Shown here piece after piece: positions 19,707-28,527 of a stretch of 64,000 nt of DNA; position 1 is the stretch's first letter, and every line of letters starts with the position of its first letter. The notes beneath the pieces were generated by a model. The model searched no databases and was not told the DNA's origin. It worked only from the letters and a program-made list of their open reading frames with translations. This DNA comes from Flavobacterium alvei (GTDB lineage: Bacteria; Bacteroidota; Bacteroidia; Flavobacteriales; Flavobacteriaceae), in assembly GCF_002920895.1 (NCBI RefSeq), contig NZ_PQVG01000004.1:124001-188000 (forward strand). The letters are read 5' to 3'. A program made the translations under genes and the position numbers.

Positions 19707-20192
19707 ATGGCGATTCACAAATTAGATTTTGACGAATTTGATGAAATTGATTATCACCTAGTTGCTATTCATACTTCATTAGAAGACTATCGGTTAGCCT
19801 ATTTTATTAATCAAAAGTTGCCTATAAATTTAAGTATATTTAAAGATGAAATTCATATAAATATAAAAGAAGGAGAAACAAAATTCTCAAGATTTTATTA
19901 TTTCGACAAGGAAAATGATATTTCTTGGAATTTGATTCAAAATAAAAACAAGGTAATTCAACAAAAAAATGAAACTAGTCAAAATCTATTTTCAGATGTA
20001 AATATGGAAGTGGCAACAAAAGTGTATTTGCTTCCAGAATTTAAAAAAGTGGATTATTTTTTAAAAATAGAAAACATAGAAGAAGGTCTTTTAACCCAAA
20101 TGCAACTTTTATTAAATACAATTGAAAACATCTCGACAGCTTATAACGTCGATACAAATAAAATAAAATCAAAGAATAATTTAATTTTTTAA
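19707..20192 (+). CDS. IPExxxVDY family protein
   Basis: A 161-residue protein of unknown biochemical function, recognised by the family motif near residue 110 (LPEFKKVDYFLKIE; the family name comes from IPExxxVDY). No signal peptide or membrane segment is visible, so it is probably cytoplasmic. The N-terminus is rich in acidic and aromatic residues (FDEFDEIDYHLVAIHT). It ends 5 bases before pyk, and this pairing with pyk is, as I recall, conserved in Flavobacteriaceae. A TATCTTTA sequence at 19679-19686 could be its -7 element. Confidence 0.88.
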   Translation: MAIHKLDFDEFDEIDYHLVAIHTSLEDYRLAYFINQKLPINLSIFKDEIHINIKEGETKFSRFYYFDKENDISWNLIQNKNKVIQQKNETSQNLFSDVNMEVATKVYLLPEFKKVDYFLKIENIEEGLLTQMQLLLNTIENISTAYNVDTNKIKSKNNLIF

Positions 20193-20197
20193 TATCA

Positions 20198-21628
20198 ATG
20201 TCAACAAACAAAAAAACAAAAATTGTAGCCACACTTGGACCTGCATGTAGTACAAGAGAAATCATCAAGGATATGATTGACGCAGGAGTAAATGTGTTTA
20301 GAATCAATTTTTCGCATGCTGATTACAATGATGTAAAGGAGAGAATTGCTATTGTTAGACAACTTAACGAAGAGTTTGGCTATACCACAGCAATTCTAGG
20401 AGATTTACAAGGGCCAAAACTTAGAGTTGGCGTTATGGAAGATGGGGTAATCGTAAACGATGGCGATTTAATAACTTTTACAACTGCCGAAGACATCATA
20501 GGAACTGCACAAAAAGTTTTTATGAAATACCAAAATTTTCCAAACGATGTAAATCCTGGAGAACGTATTTTACTTGATGATGGTAAGCTTATTTTTGAAA
20601 TTATTGAAACCGACAAAAAATCGGAAGTAGTAGCAAAAGTTATTCAAGGTGGTGAATTAAAATCTAAAAAAGGAGTAAACCTTCCGAATACAAAAATATC
20701 ACTTCCTGCTCTTACCGAAAAAGACATTGCCGATGCCATTTTCGCTATAGAACAAAAAGTTGATTGGATTGCACTTTCTTTTGTAAAAACTCCAAGAGAC
20801 CTTCAAGACCTACAGGAATTAATTGCAAAACATTCTGACGAAAAAATTCCTATTGTTGCCAAAATAGAAATGCCAGAAGCACTTGTCAATATCGACAAAA
20901 TTGTAGCTTATTGTGATGCTTTGATGGTTGCTCGTGGCGATTTAGGAGTAGAACTTCCTGCTCACGAAGTACCATTAGTACAGAAAGAATTGATTCTTAG
21001 AGCAAAAACAGCTAGAATACCTGTAATTGTAGCTACTCAAATGATGGAAACAATGATCAATAGCTTGACACCAACTCGTGCCGAAGTAAATGATGTTGCT
21101 AACTCGGTTATGGACGGTGCTGATGCGGTAATGCTTTCTGGAGAAACTGCTACAGGACTTTACCCAGTTCAAGTAATTCAAAAAATGACTCAAATTCTTG
21201 AAGCTGTCGAAGATTCACCACTTATCAATGTGCCACAAAACACACCACAAGTTAGAACAAACCGCTTTATTACAAAAACCATTTGTCATCACGCAGCGCT
21301 TACAGCCAACATCATCGAAGCAAAAGCCATTTGTACTTTAACAAACAGTGGTTATACTGCTTTCCAAATTTCGGCTTGGAGACCATCTGCACATATTCTT
21401 GTTTTTACATCTAATAAAAGAATTCTTACTCAACTTAACTTATTGTGGGGAGTAAAATCTTATTTTTATGATAAAATGAAAAGTACCGATGATACTATTG
21501 CGGATGTAAATGAAATTGCAAGAGAAAAAGGATATGTTACCAAAGGAGATTTTCTTATCAATTTAGCTGCTATGCCACTAAAAGATAAAGGAATGGTAAA
21601 TACCTTGAGAGTTTCAGAAGTAATGTAA
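20198..21628 (+). CDS. pyk: Pyruvate kinase
   Basis: Last step of glycolysis: phosphoenolpyruvate + ADP to pyruvate + ATP. At 476 residues it has all the family landmarks: KTKIVATLGPACST at the N-terminus, the INFSHAD segment, the B-domain insert around residues 75-160, the active-site VAKIEMPEAL with catalytic Lys and metal-binding Glu, and ARGDLGVELP. The C-terminal domain resembles the effector-binding domain. It is co-directional with the IPExxxVDY gene (5-base gap) and followed by a strong terminator. Confidence 0.98.
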   Translation: MSTNKKTKIVATLGPACSTREIIKDMIDAGVNVFRINFSHADYNDVKERIAIVRQLNEEFGYTTAILGDLQGPKLRVGVMEDGVIVNDGDLITFTTAEDIIGTAQKVFMKYQNFPNDVNPGERILLDDGKLIFEIIETDKKSEVVAKVIQGGELKSKKGVNLPNTKISLPALTEKDIADAIFAIEQKVDWIALSFVKTPRDLQDLQELIAKHSDEKIPIVAKIEMPEALVNIDKIVAYCDALMVARGDLGVELPAHEVPLVQKELILRAKTARIPVIVATQMMETMINSLTPTRAEVNDVANSVMDGADAVMLSGETATGLYPVQVIQKMTQILEAVEDSPLINVPQNTPQVRTNRFITKTICHHAALTANIIEAKAICTLTNSGYTAFQISAWRPSAHILVFTSNKRILTQLNLLWGVKSYFYDKMKSTDDTIADVNEIAREKGYVTKGDFLINLAAMPLKDKGMVNTLRVSEVM

Positions 21629-21650
21629 TCTAAATTATCGAATACTAATT

Positions 21651-21688
21651 AATCCGTGTCAATTACAAAGTGGCACGGATTTTTTTTG
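21651..21688 (+). terminator. pyk terminator
   Basis: AATCCGTG and CACGGATT arms are followed by a run of T, 23 bases past the pyk stop. Confidence 0.85.
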
Positions 21689-21747
21689 TTTATACAGCTA
21701 ATGAAAAAATTTAAGAATAAATAAACATTCATCTACCGAAAATATTC

Positions 21748-21755
21748 TATTTTTG
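21748..21755 (+). promoter_or_regulatory. -7 element of the Bax-inhibitor-like gene
   Basis: TATTTTTG is a perfect match. It rules out the in-frame TTG at 21753 as a start codon, because that TTG lies inside the promoter. The real start is the ATG at 21777, leaving a leader of about 15 nt. Confidence 0.65.
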
Positions 21756-21776
21756 AACAAACAAACATTTTATACT

Positions 21777-22550
21777 ATGGCATTCGAATCAAAAAATCCG
21801 TTTTTAAATAATAAATCATTTACAGCCACATCGGCTTCAACTGATCACAAAGTACATCAGGCAACTCTTATTGATTACAACCAAGATATGACTTTGGCTG
21901 GCACAATTAATAAAACATTAATTCTGTTTTTATTACTCACAGCAGCCTCTTTGATTACTTGGTGGATGGCTTTTAATGGCATGAATCCAATGTTGCCCAC
22001 TATTGGCGGTGCTATCGTGGGGTTAATTCTAGTTGTAATTGCTGCTTTCAAACCTCAATATTCACCAGTTTTAGCTCCTGGATATGCTTTATTCGAAGGA
22101 TTATTCATCGGAGGAGTTTCAGCAATTTTTGAAGCCAAATATCCTGGAATAGTAATCCAAGCTGTTGGAGCAACATTTGTAACTTTTGCAGTTTGTTTGG
22201 GATTGTATAAATTTAAAATTGTAAAAGTAACCGAACAATTCAAATCGGTTGTGGTGGCTGCAACATTTGCTATCGCTACCTATTATTTGATTTCGTGGTT
22301 GTTTTCTATGTTTACTAGTTTTGTTCCCGTTCATTATGGTAATGGAATGATGAGTATTGGCATCAGTGTTTTTGTGATTGTTATAGCCTCTTTAAATTTG
22401 TTTTTAGATTTTGACCGAATGGAAAAAGGTGTAGAACAAAAAATGCCAAAATTCATGGAATGGTTTGCCGCTATGGGATTAATAATCACCTTGGTTTGGT
22501 TGTATATCGAATTTTTAAGATTACTTTCTAAACTTTCGAGTAGAAATTAA
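21777..22550 (+). CDS. Bax inhibitor-1/YccA-like integral membrane protein
   Basis: A 257-residue inner-membrane protein with a hydrophilic N-terminus of about 45 residues, then seven hydrophobic segments. It ends MEWFAAMGLIITLVWLYIEFLRLL followed by a short basic tail, the layout of the BI-1/YccA (TMBIM) superfamily. The DFDRMEKGVEQ segment between the last helices holds the acidic residues typical of this family. Members in bacteria are linked to ion leak and protease modulation, but no specific job can be assigned here. It is a single-gene transcript between its own promoter and a strong terminator. Confidence 0.88.
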   Translation: MAFESKNPFLNNKSFTATSASTDHKVHQATLIDYNQDMTLAGTINKTLILFLLLTAASLITWWMAFNGMNPMLPTIGGAIVGLILVVIAAFKPQYSPVLAPGYALFEGLFIGGVSAIFEAKYPGIVIQAVGATFVTFAVCLGLYKFKIVKVTEQFKSVVVAATFAIATYYLISWLFSMFTSFVPVHYGNGMMSIGISVFVIVIASLNLFLDFDRMEKGVEQKMPKFMEWFAAMGLIITLVWLYIEFLRLLSKLSSRN

Positions 22551-22572
22551 ATTCAGTTTTTAAGATACTTAT

Positions 22573-22600
22573 AACCACGCTTTCGGGCGTGGTTTTTTGG
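22573..22600 (+). terminator. Terminator between the Bax-inhibitor-like gene and dinB
   Basis: AACCACGC-TTTCGG-GCGTGGTT followed by TTTTGG lies between two convergent genes. The T-run favours the plus direction. Confidence 0.82.
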
Positions 22601-22601
22601 T

Positions 22602-23684
22602 TTAAAAAGCAAATTTTAACTGCACCACAACCGTCTTTTTTTCTTCGGTATTGAGATTGCTCAAGGATATTCCCAGTAATCGAACAGAGTCTTTCATTCG
22701 TTCTTGATACAAAAGTTCTTTCACCGTTTCTAGAATCAAACCCTTATCAGAGATAAAATAAGGCAATGTTTTGCTGCGAGTTTGTTGTGTAAAATCGCTA
22801 TATTTTATTTTTAAGGTAACTGTTTTTCCAGCGACATGGTGTTTTTTTAATCTTTTTTCTAATGAATTGGCAATATTTTCTAATTGTTCTATCATAAAAA
22901 TTTCGGAAGAAAGATTTATATCAAAAGTATGTTCGGCTGCCACCGATTTAGTAATCCTATCTGATTTTACTTCACCATTATGAATGCCTCGCACCACATT
23001 ATAATAGAAACTTCCTGATTTTCCGAAATGCTTTTCTAGAAACTCCAATGATTTGCTTTTAAGTTCCAATCCTGTGAAAACACCCAATTTATACATTTTC
23101 TCGGTAGTGACTTTCCCAACTCCATAAAATTTTCGAATGGGTAAAACTTCCAAAAAAGGAATAACCTCATCAGGATTGACTGTTTTTTGTCCATTAGGTT
23201 TGTTGTAATCGCTAGCAATTTTGGCCACAAACTTATTGACCGAAATTCCTGCCGAAGCTGTCAAACCCACTTCATTGAGAATGCGCAATCTTATTTCTTG
23301 TGCCAATAAGGTCGCACTTGGATTCCCTTTTTTGTTTATTGTAACATCGAGATAAGCTTCGTCAAGCGAAAGAGGCTCAACCAAATCGGTATATTCGTAG
23401 AAAATTTTACGAATTTTATTGGATATTTCTTTGTATCGTTCAAATCGAGGTCGGACAAAAATCAAATCAGGACAATATTTTTTGGCCAAAACCCCACTTA
23501 GTGCGCTTCGAACTCCAAATTTTCTGGCTTCATAACTAGCTGCCGCAACTACACCTCGATTTTCTGCTCCGCCAACGGCTATAGGCTTTCCTCGCAAATC
23601 AGGATTATCCATTTGCTCTACCGAAGCAAAAAAAGCATCCATATCGATGTGTATGATTTTTCTATTTGGAATTATTTCAGACAT
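22602..23684 (-). CDS. dinB: DNA polymerase IV
   Basis: A 360-residue Y-family translesion polymerase. Catalytic acidic residues are present in HIDMDAFFASVEQ (Asp14, Asp16) and PLSLDEAYLDVT. Helix-hairpin-helix segments (FYGVGKVTTEKMYKLGV) and the little-finger domain follow. It ends in GISLSNL and a tail that includes a VVQLKFAF sequence, a plausible sliding-clamp binding peptide. The ATG is only 4 bases from a perfect -7 element, see the promoter entry. Confidence 0.96.
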   Translation of the reverse strand: MSEIIPNRKIIHIDMDAFFASVEQMDNPDLRGKPIAVGGAENRGVVAAASYEARKFGVRSALSGVLAKKYCPDLIFVRPRFERYKEISNKIRKIFYEYTDLVEPLSLDEAYLDVTINKKGNPSATLLAQEIRLRILNEVGLTASAGISVNKFVAKIASDYNKPNGQKTVNPDEVIPFLEVLPIRKFYGVGKVTTEKMYKLGVFTGLELKSKSLEFLEKHFGKSGSFYYNVVRGIHNGEVKSDRITKSVAAEHTFDINLSSEIFMIEQLENIANSLEKRLKKHHVAGKTVTLKIKYSDFTQQTRSKTLPYFISDKGLILETVKELLYQERMKDSVRLLGISLSNLNTEEKKTVVVQLKFAF

Positions 23685-23688
23685 AACC

Positions 23689-23696
23689 CAAATTTA
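23689..23696 (-). promoter_or_regulatory. -7 element abutting the dinB start codon
   Basis: TAAATTTG on the minus strand matches the consensus exactly and is followed by GGTTATG, where ATG is the dinB start. If used, the transcript has almost no leader. The -33 region is weak. Confidence 0.5.
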
Positions 23697-23810
23697 TGTA
23701 AAATATCTTAACCTATATTGACTTAATATTCTACATTTAACCCAAATTAGGATTTTGTTTTTTCAAAAAATGCAAAATTTGATAATAACTAATTTAGAGT
23801 TTTAAAAATT

Positions 23811-24278
23811 ATGTTGGAAATAGAAAGAAAATTTCTCGTGACTTCAGAAGCTTATAAAAAAGAAGCATTTACTCAAAATCGAATTGCACAGGGTTATTTG
23901 AGCTCAATTCCTGAAAGGACTGTTCGTGTTCGAATAAAAGGAGAAAAGGGATTCTTGACCATAAAAGGCGCCTCAAATAAGTCTGGCTTGTCTCGATTTG
24001 AATGGGAAAAAGAAATTCCAGTTGATGAAGCTAAAGAATTATTGAAATTATGCGAAAAAGGTGTTATCGACAAAACCCGTTTTGAAGTAAAAATAGGCAA
24101 ACACGTTTTTGAAGTAGATGAATTTTATGGGGAAAATGAAGGATTAATTATGGCTGAAATTGAGCTAAATTCTGAATCTGAAATCTTCGAAAAACCAAGT
24201 TGGCTAGGCAAAGAAGTGACTAACGACAATCGATATTATAATTCGTATTTGAGCCAGAATTCCTTTAAAAAATGGTAG
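23811..24278 (+). CDS. CYTH domain protein (triphosphate tunnel enzyme family)
   Basis: A 155-residue single-domain CYTH protein. It starts with the signature EIERKFLV and has the alternating charged beta-strands of the tunnel: RTVRVRIKGEKGFLTIKG, RFEWEKEI, KTRFEVKI, FEVDEFYGENEGLIMAEIEL. These Arg/Lys and Glu residues bind triphosphate and metal ions in the family. Bacterial members hydrolyse tripolyphosphate or thiamine triphosphate or make cAMP; this short form most resembles the tripolyphosphatase/unknown group. It is divergent from dinB and convergent with the RlpA gene, 2 bases apart. Confidence 0.92.
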   Translation: MLEIERKFLVTSEAYKKEAFTQNRIAQGYLSSIPERTVRVRIKGEKGFLTIKGASNKSGLSRFEWEKEIPVDEAKELLKLCEKGVIDKTRFEVKIGKHVFEVDEFYGENEGLIMAEIELNSESEIFEKPSWLGKEVTNDNRYYNSYLSQNSFKKW

Positions 24279-24280
24279 AA

Positions 24281-24874
24281 TTATTTTTGAAGTACTTCCA
24301 TTGTAACATTCATATTTCCTGAGGCTTTATTGCTTGCAATTTCCATAAAAGCCCGTCTTGAAAGATCTATTTCTCTTGAACGTACAAAAGGACCTCTATC
24401 AATTACTTCAACAATTACTGATTTTCCGTTGGCTTCATTAGTAATTTTTATGATGGTTCCAAAAGGCAGTTTCTTATGAGCTGCTGTATATTTGTTTTTA
24501 TCGTATTTTTTTCCGCTAGCTGTTTTATGATTGTGAAATTTATCGGCATAATAAGAAGCATGTGCTCCTTTTTTATAGAATTTAAACTTCCCTGCGGGAA
24601 TAAACAAACTATCGGCTTCAACTGTTTGTTCTTCTATAAAATTTTTAGCTTTTTTGATAGTATCGGTCGATACTAATTTGTCGGTTTTTGCAACTATTGT
24701 TTTGCTTTTGACAAGACTATCCCGGCTCTTTGTAGTTTTGTTTTTTTTATTCGAAGTTTGTCCATTTGCTATCGAAAGAACAACAACAGAAAGTAAAAGC
24801 GTTAGTATTTTCATACTCATCGCTTTAAAATCACTTCTTTGATTTTTAAGAATCTTCGATTTCATATTAGACAT
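24281..24874 (-). CDS. RlpA-like exported protein (septal lytic transglycosylase family)
   Basis: A 197-residue exported protein. A hydrophobic signal (about residues 22-38, ILTLLLSVVVLSIANGQ) is followed by a Lys/Thr-rich linker of about 60 residues and then a C-terminal double-psi beta-barrel RlpA domain. Visible motifs are ASYYADKFHNHKTASGKKY, HKKLPFGTIIKITN and VEVIDRGPFVRSREIDLS, including the catalytic-type Asp. In the family these enzymes cut glycan strands lacking stem peptides. No SPOR domain is present. The ATG at 24814 would give a more ordinary signal peptide; I keep 24874 because a weak promoter (GGTTTTTG, 24901-24894) lies just upstream of it. Confidence 0.88.
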   Translation of the reverse strand: MSNMKSKILKNQRSDFKAMSMKILTLLLSVVVLSIANGQTSNKKNKTTKSRDSLVKSKTIVAKTDKLVSTDTIKKAKNFIEEQTVEADSLFIPAGKFKFYKKGAHASYYADKFHNHKTASGKKYDKNKYTAAHKKLPFGTIIKITNEANGKSVIVEVIDRGPFVRSREIDLSRRAFMEIASNKASGNMNVTMEVLQK

Positions 24875-24914
24875 TTAATTAAACTCCATTTTGCAAAAAC
24901 CGTTCCAAGAAAGA

Positions 24915-24936
24915 AAAAGCCCTTTTCAGGACTTTT
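24915..24936 (-). terminator. Terminator of the four-helix membrane protein gene
   Basis: On the minus strand AAAAGTCC-TGAAAA-GGGCTTTT is followed by TCTTTC. It lies just past the stop at 24943. Confidence 0.55.
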
Positions 24937-24942
24937 AGATTT

Positions 24943-25362
24943 TTAGAACCACAATCCCCAAGGAATTCTACTTAAAATAAGTAATAATCCTAAACCATAA
25001 TAAATGGTGACTGTTTTAAATTTAGATTCGCTTGACTCTTGTTTTTTGTGTTTTACCCATCCAATGGTCATCAAAACTATTCCTATTATATTCATCAAAG
25101 GATGTTCCATAGAAGTCAATCTTAAGGCGCTATCACTCATAGAAAAACCTGAAAGACCAAGAGGCGATACAAAATACACTAAAATCCCTATTACTACTTG
25201 GGTATGAATTGCGCCTAAGGCATATAGCCCAATTTTTTTGTCTGTGTCTTTATATTCTTTTTTGGATACTAGTCCAATTATTGAATTAATAACAGCTATT
25301 ACTACTAATAATACCGCTAAATAAGCCCAACCTGAGTGTAATTTTTGAATGATTTCGTACAT
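24943..25362 (-). CDS. Small four-helix membrane protein (cytochrome-b-like)
   Basis: A 139-residue protein with four predicted membrane helices: about residues 13-33, 45-65, 85-103 and 117-136. Several His residues (HSGWAY near the N-terminus, AIHTQVVIG, SMEHPLMNI) lie at or near helix ends. This matches a family common in flavobacteria that databases often label cytochrome B or, wrongly, ribosomal protein L27. Haem binding is possible from the His positions but not shown. It stands alone between two minus-strand genes with its own terminator. Confidence 0.75.
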   Translation of the reverse strand: MYEIIQKLHSGWAYLAVLLVVIAVINSIIGLVSKKEYKDTDKKIGLYALGAIHTQVVIGILVYFVSPLGLSGFSMSDSALRLTSMEHPLMNIIGIVLMTIGWVKHKKQESSESKFKTVTIYYGLGLLLILSRIPWGLWF

Positions 25363-25410
25363 AAATATGTTTTTAGTTTTAACAAATATAAATAAAAAAA
25401 GGATTAAAAA

Positions 25411-25445
25411 AAAACGGCATCTACCTAGAAGCGATGCCGTTTTTG
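25411..25445 (-). terminator. Terminator of the 911-aa TonB receptor gene
   Basis: ACGGCATC and GATGCCGT arms are flanked by A-runs and T-runs on both sides. It lies 20 bases past the receptor stop. Confidence 0.85.
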
Positions 25446-25464
25446 TAATTATTGAGTTTTTCTA

Positions 25465-28200
25465 CTAGAAATTGTAACGCAAACTAAAGTTCCAAGTTCT
25501 TCCATAACCGAAGAATACTTGATTTCCGTTTGCAACACCTTTATAGGTTCTTCCTGCTGATTCCCAAGTTGCTCCAGAAGTTCCAGATACAAAATCATCG
25601 GCAAAAATGTTAGTTCTTGATTCAGAAATATACACCTCGTCTAAAACGTTGTTCACATTAATTCTGAAATTAAGTGAATTGCTTTGGTTTTTACCTACTA
25701 GCATTTTATATGAGAAACCTAAATCCATTAATCCGTATGAAGGCAATTCTAGAGTTCCTTTATTAGTTGCTGAACCAAATTTAGATGGGTCAATAGAAGC
25801 ATATAAATTTTGGGCAACTCTATAATTTGCATCCAAGAATACTCTTGTAAACACTTCGTAAGAAGCACCGATACTAGCAGTTGTTTGAGCAGCATCACCC
25901 ACTTTAATACCATCTAAGTATAAAGTTGTAGAAGTTCCTCCACTAATAGGCTCATTATTTGCATCATATCTGTTACTTGTGCTGTTACCTTGATATTTCC
26001 AATCTCCAACAGAAATCATAGCATTCAAATTCAATTTTGGTAATGGTTTAGCATTCATTTCAAGCTCAACACCAGAGTGAATTTCAGTAATTCCTGAAAA
26101 ATCATAATAACCTCCAACGTTTGTCGCGCTAGCATCATTTGATCTTTGGTATCTGTCTTTCCAAGAAGTGTAATATAAATTTAATTTAGCATTAAAAATT
26201 TTAGAACGGAAACCATATCCAGCTTCAACACCTAATATTTTTTCGTTAGTCAAATTTTCACCAACAACAGATTTATTATTTGGATAAACAGCATTAAACA
26301 GTGGTTGTTTAGAGTAATATCCTGAGTTTACAAACACATTATGTTGCTCATTGATATTGTAATTTACTCCTCCTTTTACGTTACCTCCAAGAATGTTTTC
26401 GAAATCGGTTTTGTATAAAGGATCCGTTGTTTTATATATAAATGTATCTTCTCTTTGAAATCCTTGTTGAGAAATAGCACCTTGGATAAATGCAGAAAGA
26501 TTATCATTAGAATATTCTAATTGAGTAAATGCTCCATACCATCTTACAAATCCATTATTGTTGTATTCGATTTTCTCTTGATTCTTAACATCTGTCCAAG
26601 GATTGAAACTTGGTTTAGCCGAATACGTTTCGTATAAATATCTGTTAGGGTTATTGATGTCTTTGTTGTCAAAATAAACACTAGCTCCTAATCTGTCATT
26701 AATGTTTCTGAAGTGATATCCAACATAAGTTCTGGCATCAATTCCAAAATCAAGAATTAAATTTTTTGTCAATTGTGTATTTAGATTTACAACAGCTCCA
26801 TACCAGTCATGCGAATTTATAGAAGCTCTTCTTGTGAAACCAGTAGTTGAGTTAGTTATATATTCTCCTTCGTGACCAACAATTGTACTTGGTTTAAGAG
26901 GAGTTCCAACACTATTCGGTTGACCTGTATTGTATTTTACAAATTCATCAAAAGGTACTAAACCATTAGCAGTTTTGTAGGCAAATGGGCTTTTTCCAAT
27001 GTTTCCAGTTCCACCTCCACGACCCCAAGAGCCATAAAGTACTGTACTTAATTTCATTTTATCATTAATCTTGTAATCCCAGTTAATAGACATTACAGGT
27101 TTGTGATAAAAATTTCTTGCCCAAGAAAATTCTTCTCCATTTTTATAACCCCAATCAGAGTTGTATTTAGTATTTGGTTCTCCATTGCTACCATATTTCA
27201 AATAATCGGTCAATGTGTTTGCAAAACTTCTTTGGTGGTGCCATTGTGGCGCACCTGTGAATGTAAATTGAATGTCATGCTTTTCGTTTGGTTTGTATCC
27301 AAAAGCAATGAAATAATTCTTACCTTCAAATTTTGTTCCATCAACATATCCGTCACCAGTTGTAGAGCTCAATAAAACCGAAGCTGAAAAACCATTTTTT
27401 AAAACTCCTGTATTATAAGAACCTTGTACTTTAAAATAATTGGCATTACCAAATCCTGATGAAAATGATCCTCCTTCTTTCATGTCAGAAGTTCTTGTCA
27501 TAACGTTTATTGTTCCACCTACTGATGAAATAGCCAATTTAGAAGACCCTAAACCTCTTTGCACTTGCATAGCCGAAGTCACATCAGACAAACCTGCCCA
27601 GTTACTCCAATAAACTGCTCCGTTTTCCATATCATTTACTGGAACACCATTGATCATAACAGCAACATTTCTTTGGTCGAAACCACGAATATTAATTCTT
27701 GAATCTCCAAATCCTCCACCTGCTTTGGTAACATATACTGAAGGTGTATTGGCTAAAATTTCAGGAAATTCCTGAGTCCCTAATTTTTCTTGAATTTCTG
27801 AAGCTCTAATAGTAGAAACAGCAACAGGAGTTTTTCTGTCTTTTGCAAGATCTACAACCCCAGATTTTACAACAACTTCGCTTAATTCGTTAGAAGTTGA
27901 AGTCAAAACGATTGTTCCTAAATTAGTAGTTCCTCCAGTTGTAACCGAAAATTTCACTGTTTTGGCTTCATAACCAATAAATGAAATTACTAATTCCCCA
28001 GAATTAGCAGTAGTATTAATTGTAAATTTCCCGTCAAAATCTGCTGTAGTACCTGATTTTGTTCCTTTGATTGCAACATTTGTTCCAGGTAATGAATTTT
28101 GACCATCAGTGATTGTTCCTGTGATTTTCCCTTGAGAAAATACCGTGGAAACCAACATAAACAGTAATCCAGTGAGTAACCAGTTTTTCATTGTTTTCAT
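25465..28200 (-). CDS. TonB-dependent outer-membrane receptor with carboxypeptidase-like N-terminal domain
   Basis: A 911-residue outer-membrane transporter driven by TonB. The signal peptide ends VSTVFSQ. Next come a carboxypeptidase-D regulatory-like domain (about residues 25-100, with TGTITDGQNSLPGTNVAIKG and DFDGKFTI), a plug domain (INIRGFDQRNVAVMINGVPV, GSSKLAISSVGGTINVMT) and a 22-strand barrel ending in aromatic FGYGRTWNFSLRYNF. I use the ATG at 28200. The frame is open to a TTG at 28227, but that TTG lies within a likely -7 element. No SusD partner is adjacent, so a polysaccharide substrate is less likely; the cargo is unknown. Confidence 0.93.
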   Translation of the reverse strand: MKTMKNWLLTGLLFMLVSTVFSQGKITGTITDGQNSLPGTNVAIKGTKSGTTADFDGKFTINTTANSGELVISFIGYEAKTVKFSVTTGGTTNLGTIVLTSTSNELSEVVVKSGVVDLAKDRKTPVAVSTIRASEIQEKLGTQEFPEILANTPSVYVTKAGGGFGDSRINIRGFDQRNVAVMINGVPVNDMENGAVYWSNWAGLSDVTSAMQVQRGLGSSKLAISSVGGTINVMTRTSDMKEGGSFSSGFGNANYFKVQGSYNTGVLKNGFSASVLLSSTTGDGYVDGTKFEGKNYFIAFGYKPNEKHDIQFTFTGAPQWHHQRSFANTLTDYLKYGSNGEPNTKYNSDWGYKNGEEFSWARNFYHKPVMSINWDYKINDKMKLSTVLYGSWGRGGGTGNIGKSPFAYKTANGLVPFDEFVKYNTGQPNSVGTPLKPSTIVGHEGEYITNSTTGFTRRASINSHDWYGAVVNLNTQLTKNLILDFGIDARTYVGYHFRNINDRLGASVYFDNKDINNPNRYLYETYSAKPSFNPWTDVKNQEKIEYNNNGFVRWYGAFTQLEYSNDNLSAFIQGAISQQGFQREDTFIYKTTDPLYKTDFENILGGNVKGGVNYNINEQHNVFVNSGYYSKQPLFNAVYPNNKSVVGENLTNEKILGVEAGYGFRSKIFNAKLNLYYTSWKDRYQRSNDASATNVGGYYDFSGITEIHSGVELEMNAKPLPKLNLNAMISVGDWKYQGNSTSNRYDANNEPISGGTSTTLYLDGIKVGDAAQTTASIGASYEVFTRVFLDANYRVAQNLYASIDPSKFGSATNKGTLELPSYGLMDLGFSYKMLVGKNQSNSLNFRINVNNVLDEVYISESRTNIFADDFVSGTSGATWESAGRTYKGVANGNQVFFGYGRTWNFSLRYNF

Positions 28201-28224
28201 TTTAAGTGTGTTAGTAAGTTTTGG

Positions 28225-28232
28225 CAAAATTC
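28225..28232 (-). promoter_or_regulatory. -7 element of the TonB receptor gene
   Basis: GAATTTTG on the minus strand matches 7 of 8 positions. It is 24 bases before the ATG at 28200 and fixes the start choice for the receptor. The rest of 28233-28454 shows nothing recognisable. Confidence 0.45.
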
Positions 28233-28454
28233 TAACATTTAAACGACAAAAACGTTAAGGAAATGTTAATAAAGATAGTTTTGATATCATATTGTTAACA
28301 AATATCACTTTTTGCTTGTGATTTGTTAAAAACAAATAACAGCAACTAACTGATTATCAATAAAATCCACCTAAATCAACGTTATCAAGCGGTTAATAAA
28401 TAATTGGGTTTTATAAATTTTGCCAATCCAATTTTTGAGATTTTTCATAAAAAA

Positions 28455-28482
28455 ACCTTTGATTTTAGTTAAAATCAAAGGT
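28455..28482 (-). terminator. pgi terminator
   Basis: Twelve to thirteen base pairs (ACCTTTGATTTT with AAAATCAAAGGT) around AACT, followed on the minus strand by TTTTTTATG. It lies about 45 bases past the pgi stop. Confidence 0.85.
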
Positions 28483-28527
28483 CTCTTTAAATTTATGATA
28501 ACGTTTCCGTGAAAACAGAGATGTTTT